A stretch of DNA of 64,000 nucleotides. Source: CAZMYM01 sp964620325 (lineage in GTDB: Bacteria; Bipolaricaulota; Bipolaricaulia; UBA7950; UBA9294). Below are positions 7,496 through 15,788 of the stretch, in pieces. Location of the stretch: positions 51,120 to 115,119 of the forward strand of contig CAZUIM010000003.1 of assembly GCA_964620325.1 (NCBI GenBank). Reading direction: 5' to 3'. The first letter of the stretch is position 1, and the number at the start of each line of letters is the position of its first letter. Made by a program: the position numbers and the translations under genes. The notes under the pieces were generated by a model that was not told where the DNA came from, did no database searches, and was given only the letters and a program-made list of their open reading frames with translations.

Positions 7496-9100
7496 TTAGG
7501 TTCCGTCCTGAGTCGAAGAATGCGTCGCGCCCTGTCCTTCAGGGTCCTCGGCACAGCCGTCGCCTACGTGCTGGTGTATGTTGATCTCATGGATGACGTT
7601 GGCCACGCTCATTCGACTCCCACAGAGCTCGGCGACGATTCTCCCGTTGGCCATCACCAGGACTCGGGCTGCAACCTGGACGAGCTCCTCGGAATCGAGA
7701 GAGACGTAGATCACCGAGACGTCTTGTGCGGCCAGCTCGAGGATCATTCGGCGGATCTCCATCTTGGCACCAACGTCGATACCGCGGGTCGGTTCGTCCA
7801 ACAGGAGGATGCGCGGGCCTGCGGCAAGCCAGCGACCGAGCAACACCTTCTGCTGGTTCCCGCCTGAGAGGCTGGCAACTCTGCTATGGATGGATGCGGT
7901 GCTCACACGCATTTCACGCACGGTGGTCTCGGCAACGGCTGATTCCTTGCGGCGATTGATGAACCCGGCGATCGCGAGATCGTTGAGAACGACGGCCGAG
8001 CAATTCGAGCGGACCGACTGCTCGTAGAACAGCTCCTCAGCACGGGATTCACTCAGGTAGGCCATGTTGTGCGCAATCCCTTGGCGAGGTGATCGAGTGT
8101 GGCAGGGCTCTCCGTCGAGGAGAACCTCACCGGTGGTCGGAGGGTGAACGCCGAAGATGCACTCGAGCAGCTCCGTTCGACCTGCCCCACGCAGACCAGC
8201 AAGTCCGAGGACCTCCCCCGGAGCGAGATCGAAGGATATGTCCTTCAGGCCAAGTCGATCCTGGCAAAGGCCTCTCACGGACAACCTCGGGCACGCTGCC
8301 ACCGTCTCCTGCTCGATCGCCTCTCGAGCCACTTCGATGTCATCCATGGCAATCCCCGTTCCGACGATCAGCTCGGTGAGGCGAGAGACGGAGATGTCAT
8401 GCGAGGCGTTCTGTTCGGTCGATACGAATCTGCCATTACGCAGAACGGTGACACGGTCACAGATCGCAATCACTTCGTTCAGCCTGTGGCTGACGAAGAC
8501 GAAGGTCGTCCCTTCGGCCTTGATCTTGCGCAGGACGCCGAAGAGCGTCGCCACTTCGTCTTCGGAGAGAGAGGACGTTGCTTCGTCCAAGATCACGAGT
8601 TTGGCATCTTCGGCGAGGGCTTTGGCGATGACCACCAGCTGTCGTTCTGCAGCTGAGCATGTCGACACCAGCCGTCTGGGATCCAATTCGATTCCGAGTC
8701 GACGCAGGATCTCTCGGGAACGACGGACCATCTGCGGGCGGTCGAGGAAGGGGCCTCGATGTGGTGGAACGGGGTCGAGGAAGATGTTCTCGGCGATTGT
8801 CAGGTTCGCGCAGATCGGTACCTCTTGGTGAACGATGCGGATGCCGAGCTGCTCGGCGTCGCGTGGTTTGTGACAGACTGCACGCTGTCCATCGAAGATG
8901 ATCTGTCCGGCATCGGGGCCATAAACGCCGCCTGTGATCTTGATCAGCGTGCTCTTCCCGGCTCCGTTCTCGCCGATCAGGCCGTGAATCTCATGTGTAT
9001 CGATGGAGAAGGACACGTCTCGAAGGGCGTGAACGCCGCCGAACGACTTCGTCATTCCGCGATACTCGACGAGTCGCTTGCTGGCTGAGGGATCCGTCAT
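7496..9100 (-). CDS. Sugar ABC transporter ATP-binding protein, RbsA/MglA type
   Basis: A 534-residue protein with two fused ATPase domains, as is usual for CUT2 importers. The first has Walker A GENGAGKST and Walker B LVILDEATS. The signature before it reads CSAAERQLVVIAKAL, a weak match to LSGGQ. The second has the degenerate nucleotide loop GLRGAGRTELL expected in this family, then SLSGGNQQKVLLGRW and ILLLDEPTRGIDVGA. The ATG at 9100 has AAAGGA upstream; an in-frame extension to 9241 would overlap the NTF2-like gene and lacks homology. It drives uptake of the sugar bound by the protein encoded at 9611-10600. Confidence 0.93.
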   Translation of the reverse strand: MTDPSASKRLVEYRGMTKSFGGVHALRDVSFSIDTHEIHGLIGENGAGKSTLIKITGGVYGPDAGQIIFDGQRAVCHKPRDAEQLGIRIVHQEVPICANLTIAENIFLDPVPPHRGPFLDRPQMVRRSREILRRLGIELDPRRLVSTCSAAERQLVVIAKALAEDAKLVILDEATSSLSEDEVATLFGVLRKIKAEGTTFVFVSHRLNEVIAICDRVTVLRNGRFVSTEQNASHDISVSRLTELIVGTGIAMDDIEVAREAIEQETVAACPRLSVRGLCQDRLGLKDISFDLAPGEVLGLAGLRGAGRTELLECIFGVHPPTTGEVLLDGEPCHTRSPRQGIAHNMAYLSESRAEELFYEQSVRSNCSAVVLNDLAIAGFINRRKESAVAETTVREMRVSTASIHSRVASLSGGNQQKVLLGRWLAAGPRILLLDEPTRGIDVGAKMEIRRMILELAAQDVSVIYVSLDSEELVQVAARVLVMANGRIVAELCGSRMSVANVIHEINIHQHVGDGCAEDPEGQGATHSSTQDGT

Positions 9101-9164
9101 GTTCTGGATCCTTTGTCTCGAAATGCGTTCACGGGCGCTCTCTTCCTCCATCCCGTTGGTCCAG

Positions 9165-9518
9165 CTACTTGGGAACGATCTCGTAGTTGGTTGTCTGTCG
9201 CCAGATCTTGCCGTTCTTGCAGACGATCGTGTCGAATGCATCCTTGATCGTGCCGGCGTCCGAATCCAGGGCCCAACGAAGCAGCATCGTGTCGCCTTCG
9301 ATCGTCATCCCAGACTTGGGATTGTCGTAGGGACGCAAGTTCGGCATGTCGGCAACCAGTTTCTGCAACGCCTTGGCGATTTCGTCGGGACCTTTGAAGA
9401 CACCCTCCAGACTGATCAGGATGGCATCCTCGGTATAGTCTTGTTTCATCGTTTCGGGGTCGTTGGCGAAAACGGCGTTGTTGTGATGGTCGAGGATCTC
9501 TTGCAGTGTCCGCGCCAT
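9165..9518 (-). CDS. NTF2-like/SnoaL-like small protein inside the transporter operon
   Basis: A 117-residue cone-fold protein. The opening ILDHHNNAVFANDPETMKQDY followed by TEDAILISLEGVFKGPDEI is the classic NTF2-like pattern, and the second half is a beta sheet that ends in IWRQTTNYEIVPK. AGGAGG stands before the ATG. Proteins of this fold can be isomerases, lyases or ligand-binding scaffolds, and the sequence does not say which. Its position between the binding protein and the ATPase of a sugar importer is unusual and suggests that it acts on, or senses, the transported compound. Confidence 0.75.
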   Translation of the reverse strand: MARTLQEILDHHNNAVFANDPETMKQDYTEDAILISLEGVFKGPDEIAKALQKLVADMPNLRPYDNPKSGMTIEGDTMLLRWALDSDAGTIKDAFDTIVCKNGKIWRQTTNYEIVPK

Positions 9519-9567
9519 GGGAACCTCCTTGGCTATTCGAATACTCGGTGTGACGGGATCATCGAAG

Positions 9568-9602
9568 AAGAGGCGGATCGAGTCCAGCTCAATCCGCCTC
9601 TT
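9568..9602 (-). terminator. Intercistronic hairpin after the binding-protein gene
   Basis: A perfect 11-base stem, AAGAGGCGGAT pairing with ATCCGCCTCTT, and a 13-base loop sit directly after the binding-protein gene. Such hairpins often stabilise the upstream message, so that binding protein is made in excess over the membrane parts. Confidence 0.55.
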
Positions 9603-9610
9603 ACGATGCT

Positions 9611-10600
9611 CTAGCGGTATCCTGCCTCCACCAATTCGGCGAGACCGTACGCTTCGACATCCTCCGCGGTGACCACGTGACCGCCGGTGTTGACGGATGA
9701 CGGTTTGATTCCCAGAGTCTCCCAGAGGTAGAGCTGCATGAACGAGAGGAACCCTTCGGAGTACGGGTGCTGGTCGATGGTGAATGCCATCGTCCCCGCC
9801 TGGAGTCCTTCGACGACTTCGGCCGTCAGATCGAAGCCGGCGGAGAAGATCGTCCCTTGGAGTCCGTTGTTGGTGATGAACTGCGCTGCGACGGGGCTTC
9901 CCGTCGTGTCGACGGCACAGAACGCGGCCACGTCGGGGTTGGCCAGGTAGTAGCTCTCGACCGCTCCGTACGCGGTGACCCGGTCGGTCGTCGTGTCGAC
10001 GACATCGATCTCGACACCGGCTGGCTCAAGAACCGTTCGCCCGGCATCCATCCGGTCTTCCAGTGACGTCTGTCCAGGGGTCTCCGTCAGGAAGCATACC
10101 TTCTTGCCGGCAGGGTTCGGGCCGAGAAGTTCGAGGATGTACTCACCCCAAGCGAGTCCCGCGGCGTAGTTGTCCTGCCCGATGTACGCAAGATTGTACT
10201 TCTCCGCAGCTTCGTCCCCCGTCGCCATGATAACGATCGGGATCTCCGCGTCGATGTACTCCTCGATCACGGTGTCGAGCGAATTGGGAACCGCCACGAA
10301 GACGGCTACGCCGTCGATCCCGGAAGCCAGAAGAGTCTCGAGAACGTCGAGTTCCGCAGCAATGTCGCCTCCCGAAGGCCCGAGATGCTGAGCCGAGGCG
10401 CCGACCATGGCCGCCGCGTCCTTGAATCCCTGGTAGACCGGGACCCAGAACTGGACTGACGTAGCGATGGTGACCATCGCAAAGTTGAGCTGTTCGCCGC
10501 CCTCTTCGAACTTGGCGAGTGGGTTTTCCGCGTTGACCACGAGGCCGCAGGCCAGGACTGCAATTGCCAGTACTGCTGTCATGCTCTGGATACGTCGCAT
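9611..10600 (-). CDS. Sugar ABC transporter substrate-binding protein
   Basis: A 329-residue exported protein of the ribose-binding (type I periplasmic binding protein) class. The N-terminus MRRIQSMTAVLAIAVLACGL is a signal peptide; whether VLAC works as a lipobox or the cut is after VVNA cannot be settled. Domain landmarks are FWVPVYQGFKDAA, GPSGGDIAAELDVLETLL, ASGIDGVAVF and FSAGFDLTAEVVEGLQAG. AAGGAGG precedes the ATG. It leads the transporter operon, about 320 bases after a near-perfect promoter, and is followed by a hairpin. It gives the importer its substrate choice, which cannot be read from the sequence alone. Confidence 0.92.
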   Translation of the reverse strand: MRRIQSMTAVLAIAVLACGLVVNAENPLAKFEEGGEQLNFAMVTIATSVQFWVPVYQGFKDAAAMVGASAQHLGPSGGDIAAELDVLETLLASGIDGVAVFVAVPNSLDTVIEEYIDAEIPIVIMATGDEAAEKYNLAYIGQDNYAAGLAWGEYILELLGPNPAGKKVCFLTETPGQTSLEDRMDAGRTVLEPAGVEIDVVDTTTDRVTAYGAVESYYLANPDVAAFCAVDTTGSPVAAQFITNNGLQGTIFSAGFDLTAEVVEGLQAGTMAFTIDQHPYSEGFLSFMQLYLWETLGIKPSSVNTGGHVVTAEDVEAYGLAELVEAGYR

Positions 10601-10918
10601 TCAAGTACCTCCTTGATCCACCCTAGTATGCTTGTTGAGCCAGTCGCTTCTGTCCGTAAGACCTTCGGGTGCCACCTAGGCACTCCTCAACCACCTCCCA
10701 GTGTACGGCGGGGGACCCGGCGCGAGGGGAGAGGGGAGGGTGCGAGGGCTACGCGCAACGGAAGCGGAGTGCTCCCGGTGAGACGTGGAGAGGACCGATT
10801 AACCCGAGACCCCAAGGCACCTGTGATCTCGCCTGACTGTCTCTTTCGCACCGCATTCTCCCAACAACAGAGGTCCAGCCGCCGTAAGGTTCATAGGTCG
10901 TAAAGATTACTTGACATC

Positions 10919-10947
10919 ATTATATGGTTGTGTCGCCGACGAGTCAA
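10919..10947 (-). promoter_or_regulatory. Near-consensus promoter of the sugar transporter operon
   Basis: On the minus strand TTGACT (10942-10947) and a perfect TATAAT (10919-10924) are separated by 17 bases. The leader to the binding-protein start is about 310 bases. GATGTCAAGTAATCTTTACG, directly after the -10 box, resembles GATGACAAAGTAATGTCC upstream of the kinase gene and may be part of a shared operator. Confidence 0.75.
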
Positions 10948-10961
10948 CCGCTAGTCAACGC

Positions 10962-10991
10962 GATGGGCACAGCTTCTTCGCTGTGCCCATC
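10962..10991 (-). terminator. Hairpin terminator after the FGGY kinase gene
   Basis: A perfect 12-base stem, GATGGGCACAGC with GCTGTGCCCATC, encloses a 6-base loop. It lies between the kinase stop and the transporter promoter, and so marks the two as separate transcription units. There is no long T-run. Confidence 0.6.
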
Positions 10992-11037
10992 TGCCGCTTG
11001 ATGTCTGGCCCAATCCAAGGAAAAGGCTTTCGGATCT

Positions 11038-12579
11038 CTACTCCACGCTCGCCAACCGCGTGCACAGATCGCTGATCGCAGCGACGGCGTCTTTGAAGAT
11101 CGGCAGGAGCTGTTGGTACCGAGCGGACGCCTCGGGCCGCGGTTCGCAATGATGCAGAACCTCCGTGAGATCGTCGACGACGGTGAAGTCCTTCCACAGA
11201 CCGACGCCGACCCCACCGATCATCGCGGCGCCGAGGGCGGCCGCTTCCTGTCCGATGTTGCTGACGCCGATCGGAATTTGGAACACGTCGGCGAGAATCT
11301 GTCGCCAGATCGGGCTCTTCCCTCCACCTCCGACGAGTCGCATTTCGGTCGGCGATACGCCACGCTTGCGGTAATGGTCGAGGATGAGACCGAGGTCGAG
11401 GCTCACCCCTTCCATGGCAGAGCGGATCAGATCCGCTCGTGAGTGGCTGGGGCCGATTCCGAGGTACGCGCCCTTCAGGTCGGGGTTGTCTTCGTGGATG
11501 TTCCCACCGCCGGCAAAGGTGCTGAGGAACATCAGCTGATTCGATCCTACCGGCGACATCGACGCTTCGACCTCCATCAGCGAGAATGGGTCGATGTCGA
11601 TCTGTTTCGCAGCGGAGACCTCGCTGCGACAAATCGTATCCTGTACCCACTGATAGGTGCTGCCCGCCGAGTAGACGCCCATCTGCGGCGTGTACATCCC
11701 GGGCACCACGTGGCAGAAGTTCGAGATCCTTACCTCGTCGCCCAACACCGGGGTCTCGCTGGCCACGGACATCCACCCTGAGGTGCCGATGTACGAGTAG
11801 ATGCGATCTCTCGTGACGACACCGGCCCCGGCCGCGGTGCACGGGACGTCCGCGCCGCCGACGACGACCGGGATTCCCGCAGGAAGTCCCATCTCTTTCG
11901 CCGGCTCGGGAAGCAGCTCCCCCGCGATGTGCGTCGACGGATAGATCTCAGGGAGTTTCTCCGCTGGGAACTCGGCGGCGGCGAGCAGCTCTTCAGAATA
12001 CGACATCTTGTGGATGTCGAAGAATCCGGACAGCTGCGCATCGGAGTAGTCTGTAAGCTGAACTCCGGTCATTCGAAGTGTGATGTAATCCTTGGTGCCG
12101 AGGAATCGCTTTGTCTTCTTGAAGAGCTCCGGCTCATTGTCTCGGTACCACATGAGCTTGAACCCCGTGAAGAAAGCGGGATCGAACGCGCACCCGGTGA
12201 TCTTGTACCACTGATCCAGGCCGATCTTGTCCAGGACGACCCTCGCCTGCTGCGAGCTTCGAGAATCGAACCAAACCATTGTGGAGTCTCGCAGCAGATT
12301 CCCCTTGTCGTCGACCGGAACGTTGCCCATTCCGTGGCCATCGAACGAGATGACGGCGATCTCCTTGGCGTTGATGCCAGTCTTCCCGATCACATCCCGT
12401 GTTCCGGCGACGATCGCGTCCCACCAGTCCGTCGGTCGCTGCTCGGCCCAGCGCGGTTGGGGGTACTTCGTTTCGTAGGACTGGAATGACTTTCCAAGCA
12501 ACGTTCCGTCTCGGTCGTAGAGAACGACCTTGCTTCCGCCGGTGCCCATATCATGGGCGAGGATGTACCGTTTAGCCAT
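11038..12579 (-). CDS. FGGY-family carbohydrate kinase (xylulokinase-like)
   Basis: A 513-residue ATP-dependent sugar kinase with two actin-like domains. The N-terminal phosphate loop is AHDMGTGGSKVVLYD, followed by WAEQRPTDWWDAI and the catalytic region FDGHGMGNVPVD. The FGGY C-terminal signature region is MRLVGGGGKSPIWRQILAD. The ATG at 12579 has AGGAGG upstream; longer in-frame starts were rejected. It most resembles xylulose, lyxulose or erythrulose kinases, but which sugar it uses is not predictable. It probably phosphorylates the imported sugar before the DeoC-type aldolases act. The next gene upstream, on the opposite strand, is a dead diketogulonate-reductase-like gene. In E. coli such a reductase is encoded with the FGGY kinase LyxK, which hints at a sugar-acid or ketopentose route. 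Confidence 0.88.
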   Translation of the reverse strand: MAKRYILAHDMGTGGSKVVLYDRDGTLLGKSFQSYETKYPQPRWAEQRPTDWWDAIVAGTRDVIGKTGINAKEIAVISFDGHGMGNVPVDDKGNLLRDSTMVWFDSRSSQQARVVLDKIGLDQWYKITGCAFDPAFFTGFKLMWYRDNEPELFKKTKRFLGTKDYITLRMTGVQLTDYSDAQLSGFFDIHKMSYSEELLAAAEFPAEKLPEIYPSTHIAGELLPEPAKEMGLPAGIPVVVGGADVPCTAAGAGVVTRDRIYSYIGTSGWMSVASETPVLGDEVRISNFCHVVPGMYTPQMGVYSAGSTYQWVQDTICRSEVSAAKQIDIDPFSLMEVEASMSPVGSNQLMFLSTFAGGGNIHEDNPDLKGAYLGIGPSHSRADLIRSAMEGVSLDLGLILDHYRKRGVSPTEMRLVGGGGKSPIWRQILADVFQIPIGVSNIGQEAAALGAAMIGGVGVGLWKDFTVVDDLTEVLHHCEPRPEASARYQQLLPIFKDAVAAISDLCTRLASVE

Positions 12580-12839
12580 GCGAGCCTCCTTCGTGAATGG
12601 TCTTGCTTGATGCGAGGTGGTGGGAATCTCTCGTCTCGAACAATCGCAGATGAGAACGATCGGCAAGAAGATAGGACATTACTTTGTCATCACACCTTTA
12701 CAAGGGCTGCCGGTATTCTAGTCCGGAGATCGGTCGCCGTCAAGGCGATGTCCTGATGATCGAAGAAGAGCCTCGTCGATCACAGCTCGGGCAAGCCTTT
12801 CCCGAGCGTCACCATGAACGAGAGCGCGGAATTCCTCGC

Positions 12840-13705
12840 GATCCCGGCAAGGATTCCGATCGAGGCGCGGCGCACTTCGCGGCTTCGCGGGACCGTGTCG
12901 AGGGCTTCAGGAGCTTCGAGCACGGGGACGGCCGCTTGGGGCCCCGCCCACTCGATGCCGAGGAATGCGTGAGCCGGCCGAATGAGGTTGCCGGTCGGAA
13001 GAGCTTTGGCGTCGTGGCCCTACGCAACACGAATCATTCGATGCGGGCCGGAACGGACGCGTGGCAGGCGGCCAACGCGGGCACGTGGAGATCTGCTTTG
13101 CCGACACCGAGCCGAATGTTCCTCCGCCGGGTGGCTCCGAGGCAATGCTGGGCAGCGGTCCGCTGGCCGTCGGGGTACCGGGAGCGAACGATCGGTACGT
13201 GTTGTCCGATGGTCCAATGTCGCAGTTCTCCTACGTAGCACTGGAGACGGCCGTCGGACGGAGCGGGGCGCTTCCGTTCTTGGGTGGGTTCTTGCGGACC
13301 AGCGAGATCACTGACGATCCGGCGAAGATCCTGAAGTCGAAACGCCGTTGCCCATCGGATACTGGAAAGGCGCGGGCTGGCGCTGGTCGCCGATCGGTTC
13401 GCCACGATTCTGGGCAATGGTCGTGCCACCTGTGATCCGGGAGAACAGGCGGCCGCATCGCGGTATCACAGGTTTCCATCGCCTTCGGGGAAGGAGCGAT
13501 CGTTGCTCGAACTTCGGGGAAGATCGACCGGACGCTCGCCGATCTCCATCCGGCTCGGACCGAAGAGGCTTCTTCTGTTCGATGCTTTGGGGAGCGTCTT
13601 TACGCGGTTCGAGTCGAGAACCTACGAAGCGGGTGGGTCGACGAAGCCGTGTGGGGCGAAGCAAGACTCTCGGGAGCGGATCAATGTCGTAGCGACCATC
13701 GATAG
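12840..13705 (+). pseudogene. Decayed 2,3-diketogulonate reductase-like gene (LDH_2/DlgD family)
   Basis: Three reading frames carry successive pieces of one malate/lactate dehydrogenase-2 family enzyme. Frame 1 gives SFGVVALRNTNHSMRAGTDA. Frame 2 gives VEICFADTEPNVPP and PMSQFSYVALETA. Frame 3 gives PIGYWKGAG, then ALVADRFATILGNGRATCD. The tail SVRCFGERLYAVRVENLRSG and DEAVW match the family C-terminus. At least two frameshifts separate them, and the first 100 or so residues are mostly lost, so the left end is approximate. Intact relatives reduce 2,3-diketo-L-gulonate or similar keto acids with NADH. The gene lies head-to-head with the FGGY kinase, so it probably once belonged to that pathway. 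Confidence 0.75.
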
Positions 13706-13708
13706 CGC

Positions 13709-13730
13709 GAGCCGCCTGAGGAGGCGGCTC
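13709..13730. terminator. Bidirectional hairpin between convergent genes
   Basis: A perfect 9-base stem, GAGCCGCCT with AGGCGGCTC, closes a 4-base GAGG loop between the end of the decayed reductase gene (plus strand) and the end of the PAS protein gene (minus strand). Confidence 0.55.
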
Positions 13731-13732
13731 GG

Positions 13733-14221
13733 CTACGCGGACTCGTCCCAGTCAAGCAGTCGACGCTCTCCTTCGAGCTTTGTGATCTCCGTTACGTCTT
13801 GACTGACCTCGACACATCCGAGGTAGAGCCCATCGCGATCACGGACGGCGAAGTATCGGATCAGAACGATCCTCTCGTTGAGCTCGATCCAGAACGTCGC
13901 TTCATCTTGAGAACCCTCCCTGAACGCATGAAGGATTCGGACCACCTTGTCTACGCTCTTCGGCGGATGACAATCCGTGACCTTGCGTCCGATGACCGCC
14001 GGCGTACGTGGGAAGATCCGATCGGGAGTCTCCGAGTAGTACTGCACGCGGTCGTTCGCATCGACGAAACTGATGTCGATCGGAAGCGTGGTGAGCAGTC
14101 CGTTCAACTGCCCGACCTGAAGCCGACCGGTGGAGAGAGGGATCCAGTCCCGCTCGACCTCGTCGGCTTCCCCAGACGGGTCGCCGAATGCGCTGTCTGT
14201 GTTCATCTCGTCGTAGTGCAT
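13733..14221 (-). CDS. PAS-domain protein (DUF438 C-terminal-like)
   Basis: A 162-residue cytoplasmic protein made almost wholly of one PAS domain. The visible core is LPIDISFVDANDRVQYYSE, then GRKVTDCHPPKSVDKVVRIL, FWIELNERIVLIRYFAVRD and GCVEVSQDVTEI. This matches the PAS part at the end of DUF438 proteins, which in full length also carry an N-terminal helical region that is absent here. It is probably a small sensor or ligand-binding protein without an output domain. The ATG at 14221 was chosen because GGGGGAGAG lies about 8 bases before it. The gene follows the DUF389 gene in the same direction, 137 bases away. Confidence 0.8.
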   Translation of the reverse strand: MHYDEMNTDSAFGDPSGEADEVERDWIPLSTGRLQVGQLNGLLTTLPIDISFVDANDRVQYYSETPDRIFPRTPAVIGRKVTDCHPPKSVDKVVRILHAFREGSQDEATFWIELNERIVLIRYFAVRDRDGLYLGCVEVSQDVTEITKLEGERRLLDWDESA

Positions 14222-14358
14222 CTCGATCGCTCTCCCCCCTGGGCTCGCTGGGCACCGTCGACAGGAGCCATTCCTGCATGAGCTCAAACGGTACTGCAAA
14301 TCCACGGCGGAGCCAACCCGCGGGGCATGGTGGATCGCCGCGAGCTTGCGAGGGGACG

Positions 14359-15372
14359 TCAGGGGAGTCTTGCGACGAACAGAAGAACGATCAGGACCGC
14401 AAGGAGCGCGCTCCACGCGGAGACTGCAATCAGCGACATCCTTCGCGCCTTCTGCGCCTCCCACCAGGAGGCCGGGCTGACCCCTTGGAGGATGAACGTC
14501 AAGACACCGGTCAGATTGAGACAGATGAGGTTCAGCGCGACCAGGAGAAGAGCTCCGATGGCGGGACCCCATTGGGCTGCGCCGAGCAGCATTCCGAACA
14601 CGACCCACGGCGGGAGGAGTGCGACGGCCACCATCACGCCGACGAGCGCGGTCGGCGCGCCGGTCGCGTAGGTCAGGCCGCCGGCCGCTCCGGACGCGAT
14701 CGCCAGAATGATGTCGCCCCATCCGGCCGACGTCCTGGAGGCGATCTCGGGAATGTCGGCGGAAGGCTGCAGGATCAGACCGGCGAGCGCGGCGATCGCC
14801 AGCGCCAAGCCGAGCCCGGCGAGGAGGGAACGCAGGGACTTCCACGCCAGGGTCGCATCGGCGAGCGCCGTTGCCAGCGCCAGCGCGACGTTCGGGCCGA
14901 GTAGCGGGGCGATGACCATGGCGCCGATGACGATCACGACACTGCTCCGAGTCAGTCCGATGACGGCGACCAACGAGGAGAGCGCCGCCATGACGAGGAA
15001 CGTGCGCGTGAGCTGAGCGGAGTCCGAAACGTCCGCATAGAGCTCCTCCCGGCTGATGCGACCGGTCTTCTGAGACGCTTCGGCTCCGTTCGTGGTGGAG
15101 TCGGGCTCAGGTTCTTCGGGCTTCGGCAACGTCGCTTCGACCGGAAGGAGAGCGATCCGGAAGCCTGCTTGTTCGCCGCAGTCACGGGCGATGGCGTCGG
15201 TCAGGGCCTCCGTATTCTCGGCGTCGACGAGCACACGCACGCAGCTGCGATCATCCGAAGTCATTACGGTCCACTTGTCGAGAACCTGGGGGAGTCCCTC
15301 ACCGTCCAGGCTCGCCAGGACCTGTTCGCTGTACGACGCCGGGACGATGATCTCCAGAATGCGAAGCGCCAT
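14359..15372 (-). CDS. DUF389 (TIGR00341) integral membrane protein
   Basis: A 337-residue membrane protein of unknown function. An N-terminal soluble ferredoxin-like part (about 1-110, MALRILEIIVPASYSEQVL) is followed by a six- or seven-helix membrane domain. The conserved phrases of the family are all present: ELYADVSDSAQLTRTFLVM, VIVIGAMVIAPLLGPNVAL, AGWGDIILAIASGAAGGL and VGVMVAVALLPPWVVFGML. GGAGGGATC stands before the ATG. A decayed second copy lies at 26047-27033, so the family was duplicated in this genome. No partner gene reveals the role. Confidence 0.9.
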   Translation of the reverse strand: MALRILEIIVPASYSEQVLASLDGEGLPQVLDKWTVMTSDDRSCVRVLVDAENTEALTDAIARDCGEQAGFRIALLPVEATLPKPEEPEPDSTTNGAEASQKTGRISREELYADVSDSAQLTRTFLVMAALSSLVAVIGLTRSSVVIVIGAMVIAPLLGPNVALALATALADATLAWKSLRSLLAGLGLALAIAALAGLILQPSADIPEIASRTSAGWGDIILAIASGAAGGLTYATGAPTALVGVMVAVALLPPWVVFGMLLGAAQWGPAIGALLLVALNLICLNLTGVLTFILQGVSPASWWEAQKARRMSLIAVSAWSALLAVLIVLLFVARLP

Positions 15373-15788
15373 GATCCCTCCTGGAACAACAGAGTAGCAC
15401 CAGTCGGTCGGCGGTGCGAGAGTATTCCGCGTTGCATTTGACAGTTCTTATCCCGTCCGAGACGATGGTCGGGTTCGAGGGTTCCGGAGCGTCGAGCGTG
15501 AGAGTGGACGGCCGCACACCTCCTCGGTAAGCGGCCAATCCAAGGAGGGGAATGCATGAGAGAAGGTGACGGCAACGCTGTCGAGAGGGGCGCTCGTCTA
15601 CACGGACGGTGAGATCGCAAGAGAGCCCGGCCGCGGTCGGTTCGTGCGGTCCCGTCGGCCGAAGAAGTGACCGTCGCAGCGACGGCCGCTAGGTCTTGGC
15701 ATGGCGGCGGTTCGTCGCGGCGCATCGAGGGGTTCAGCTCCTGTTCGGAAGCGATCGTTTCCGCTATGCTGGCGCAGGGAGGTGTCTC
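15373..15788. other. 416-base intergenic stretch between divergent genes
   Basis: No convincing gene. An AAGGAGGGG site followed by ATG at 15556 opens an 18-codon reading frame only. The next frame reads on as a basic peptide to about 15670 with no known similarity. TTGACA at 15438 and TATGCT at 15771 (18 bases before the lipoprotein start) are the only promoter-like pieces. Confidence 0.4.

Noticed and set aside
4804..12579. Autoinducer-2 (Lsr) uptake and processing system
   Set aside because: A FGGY kinase, an aldolase-fold protein and a sugar importer recall lsrK, lsrF and lsrACDB. However, the aldolases are DeoC-like rather than LsrF-like, there is only one permease, and no LsrG or LsrR homologue is seen.
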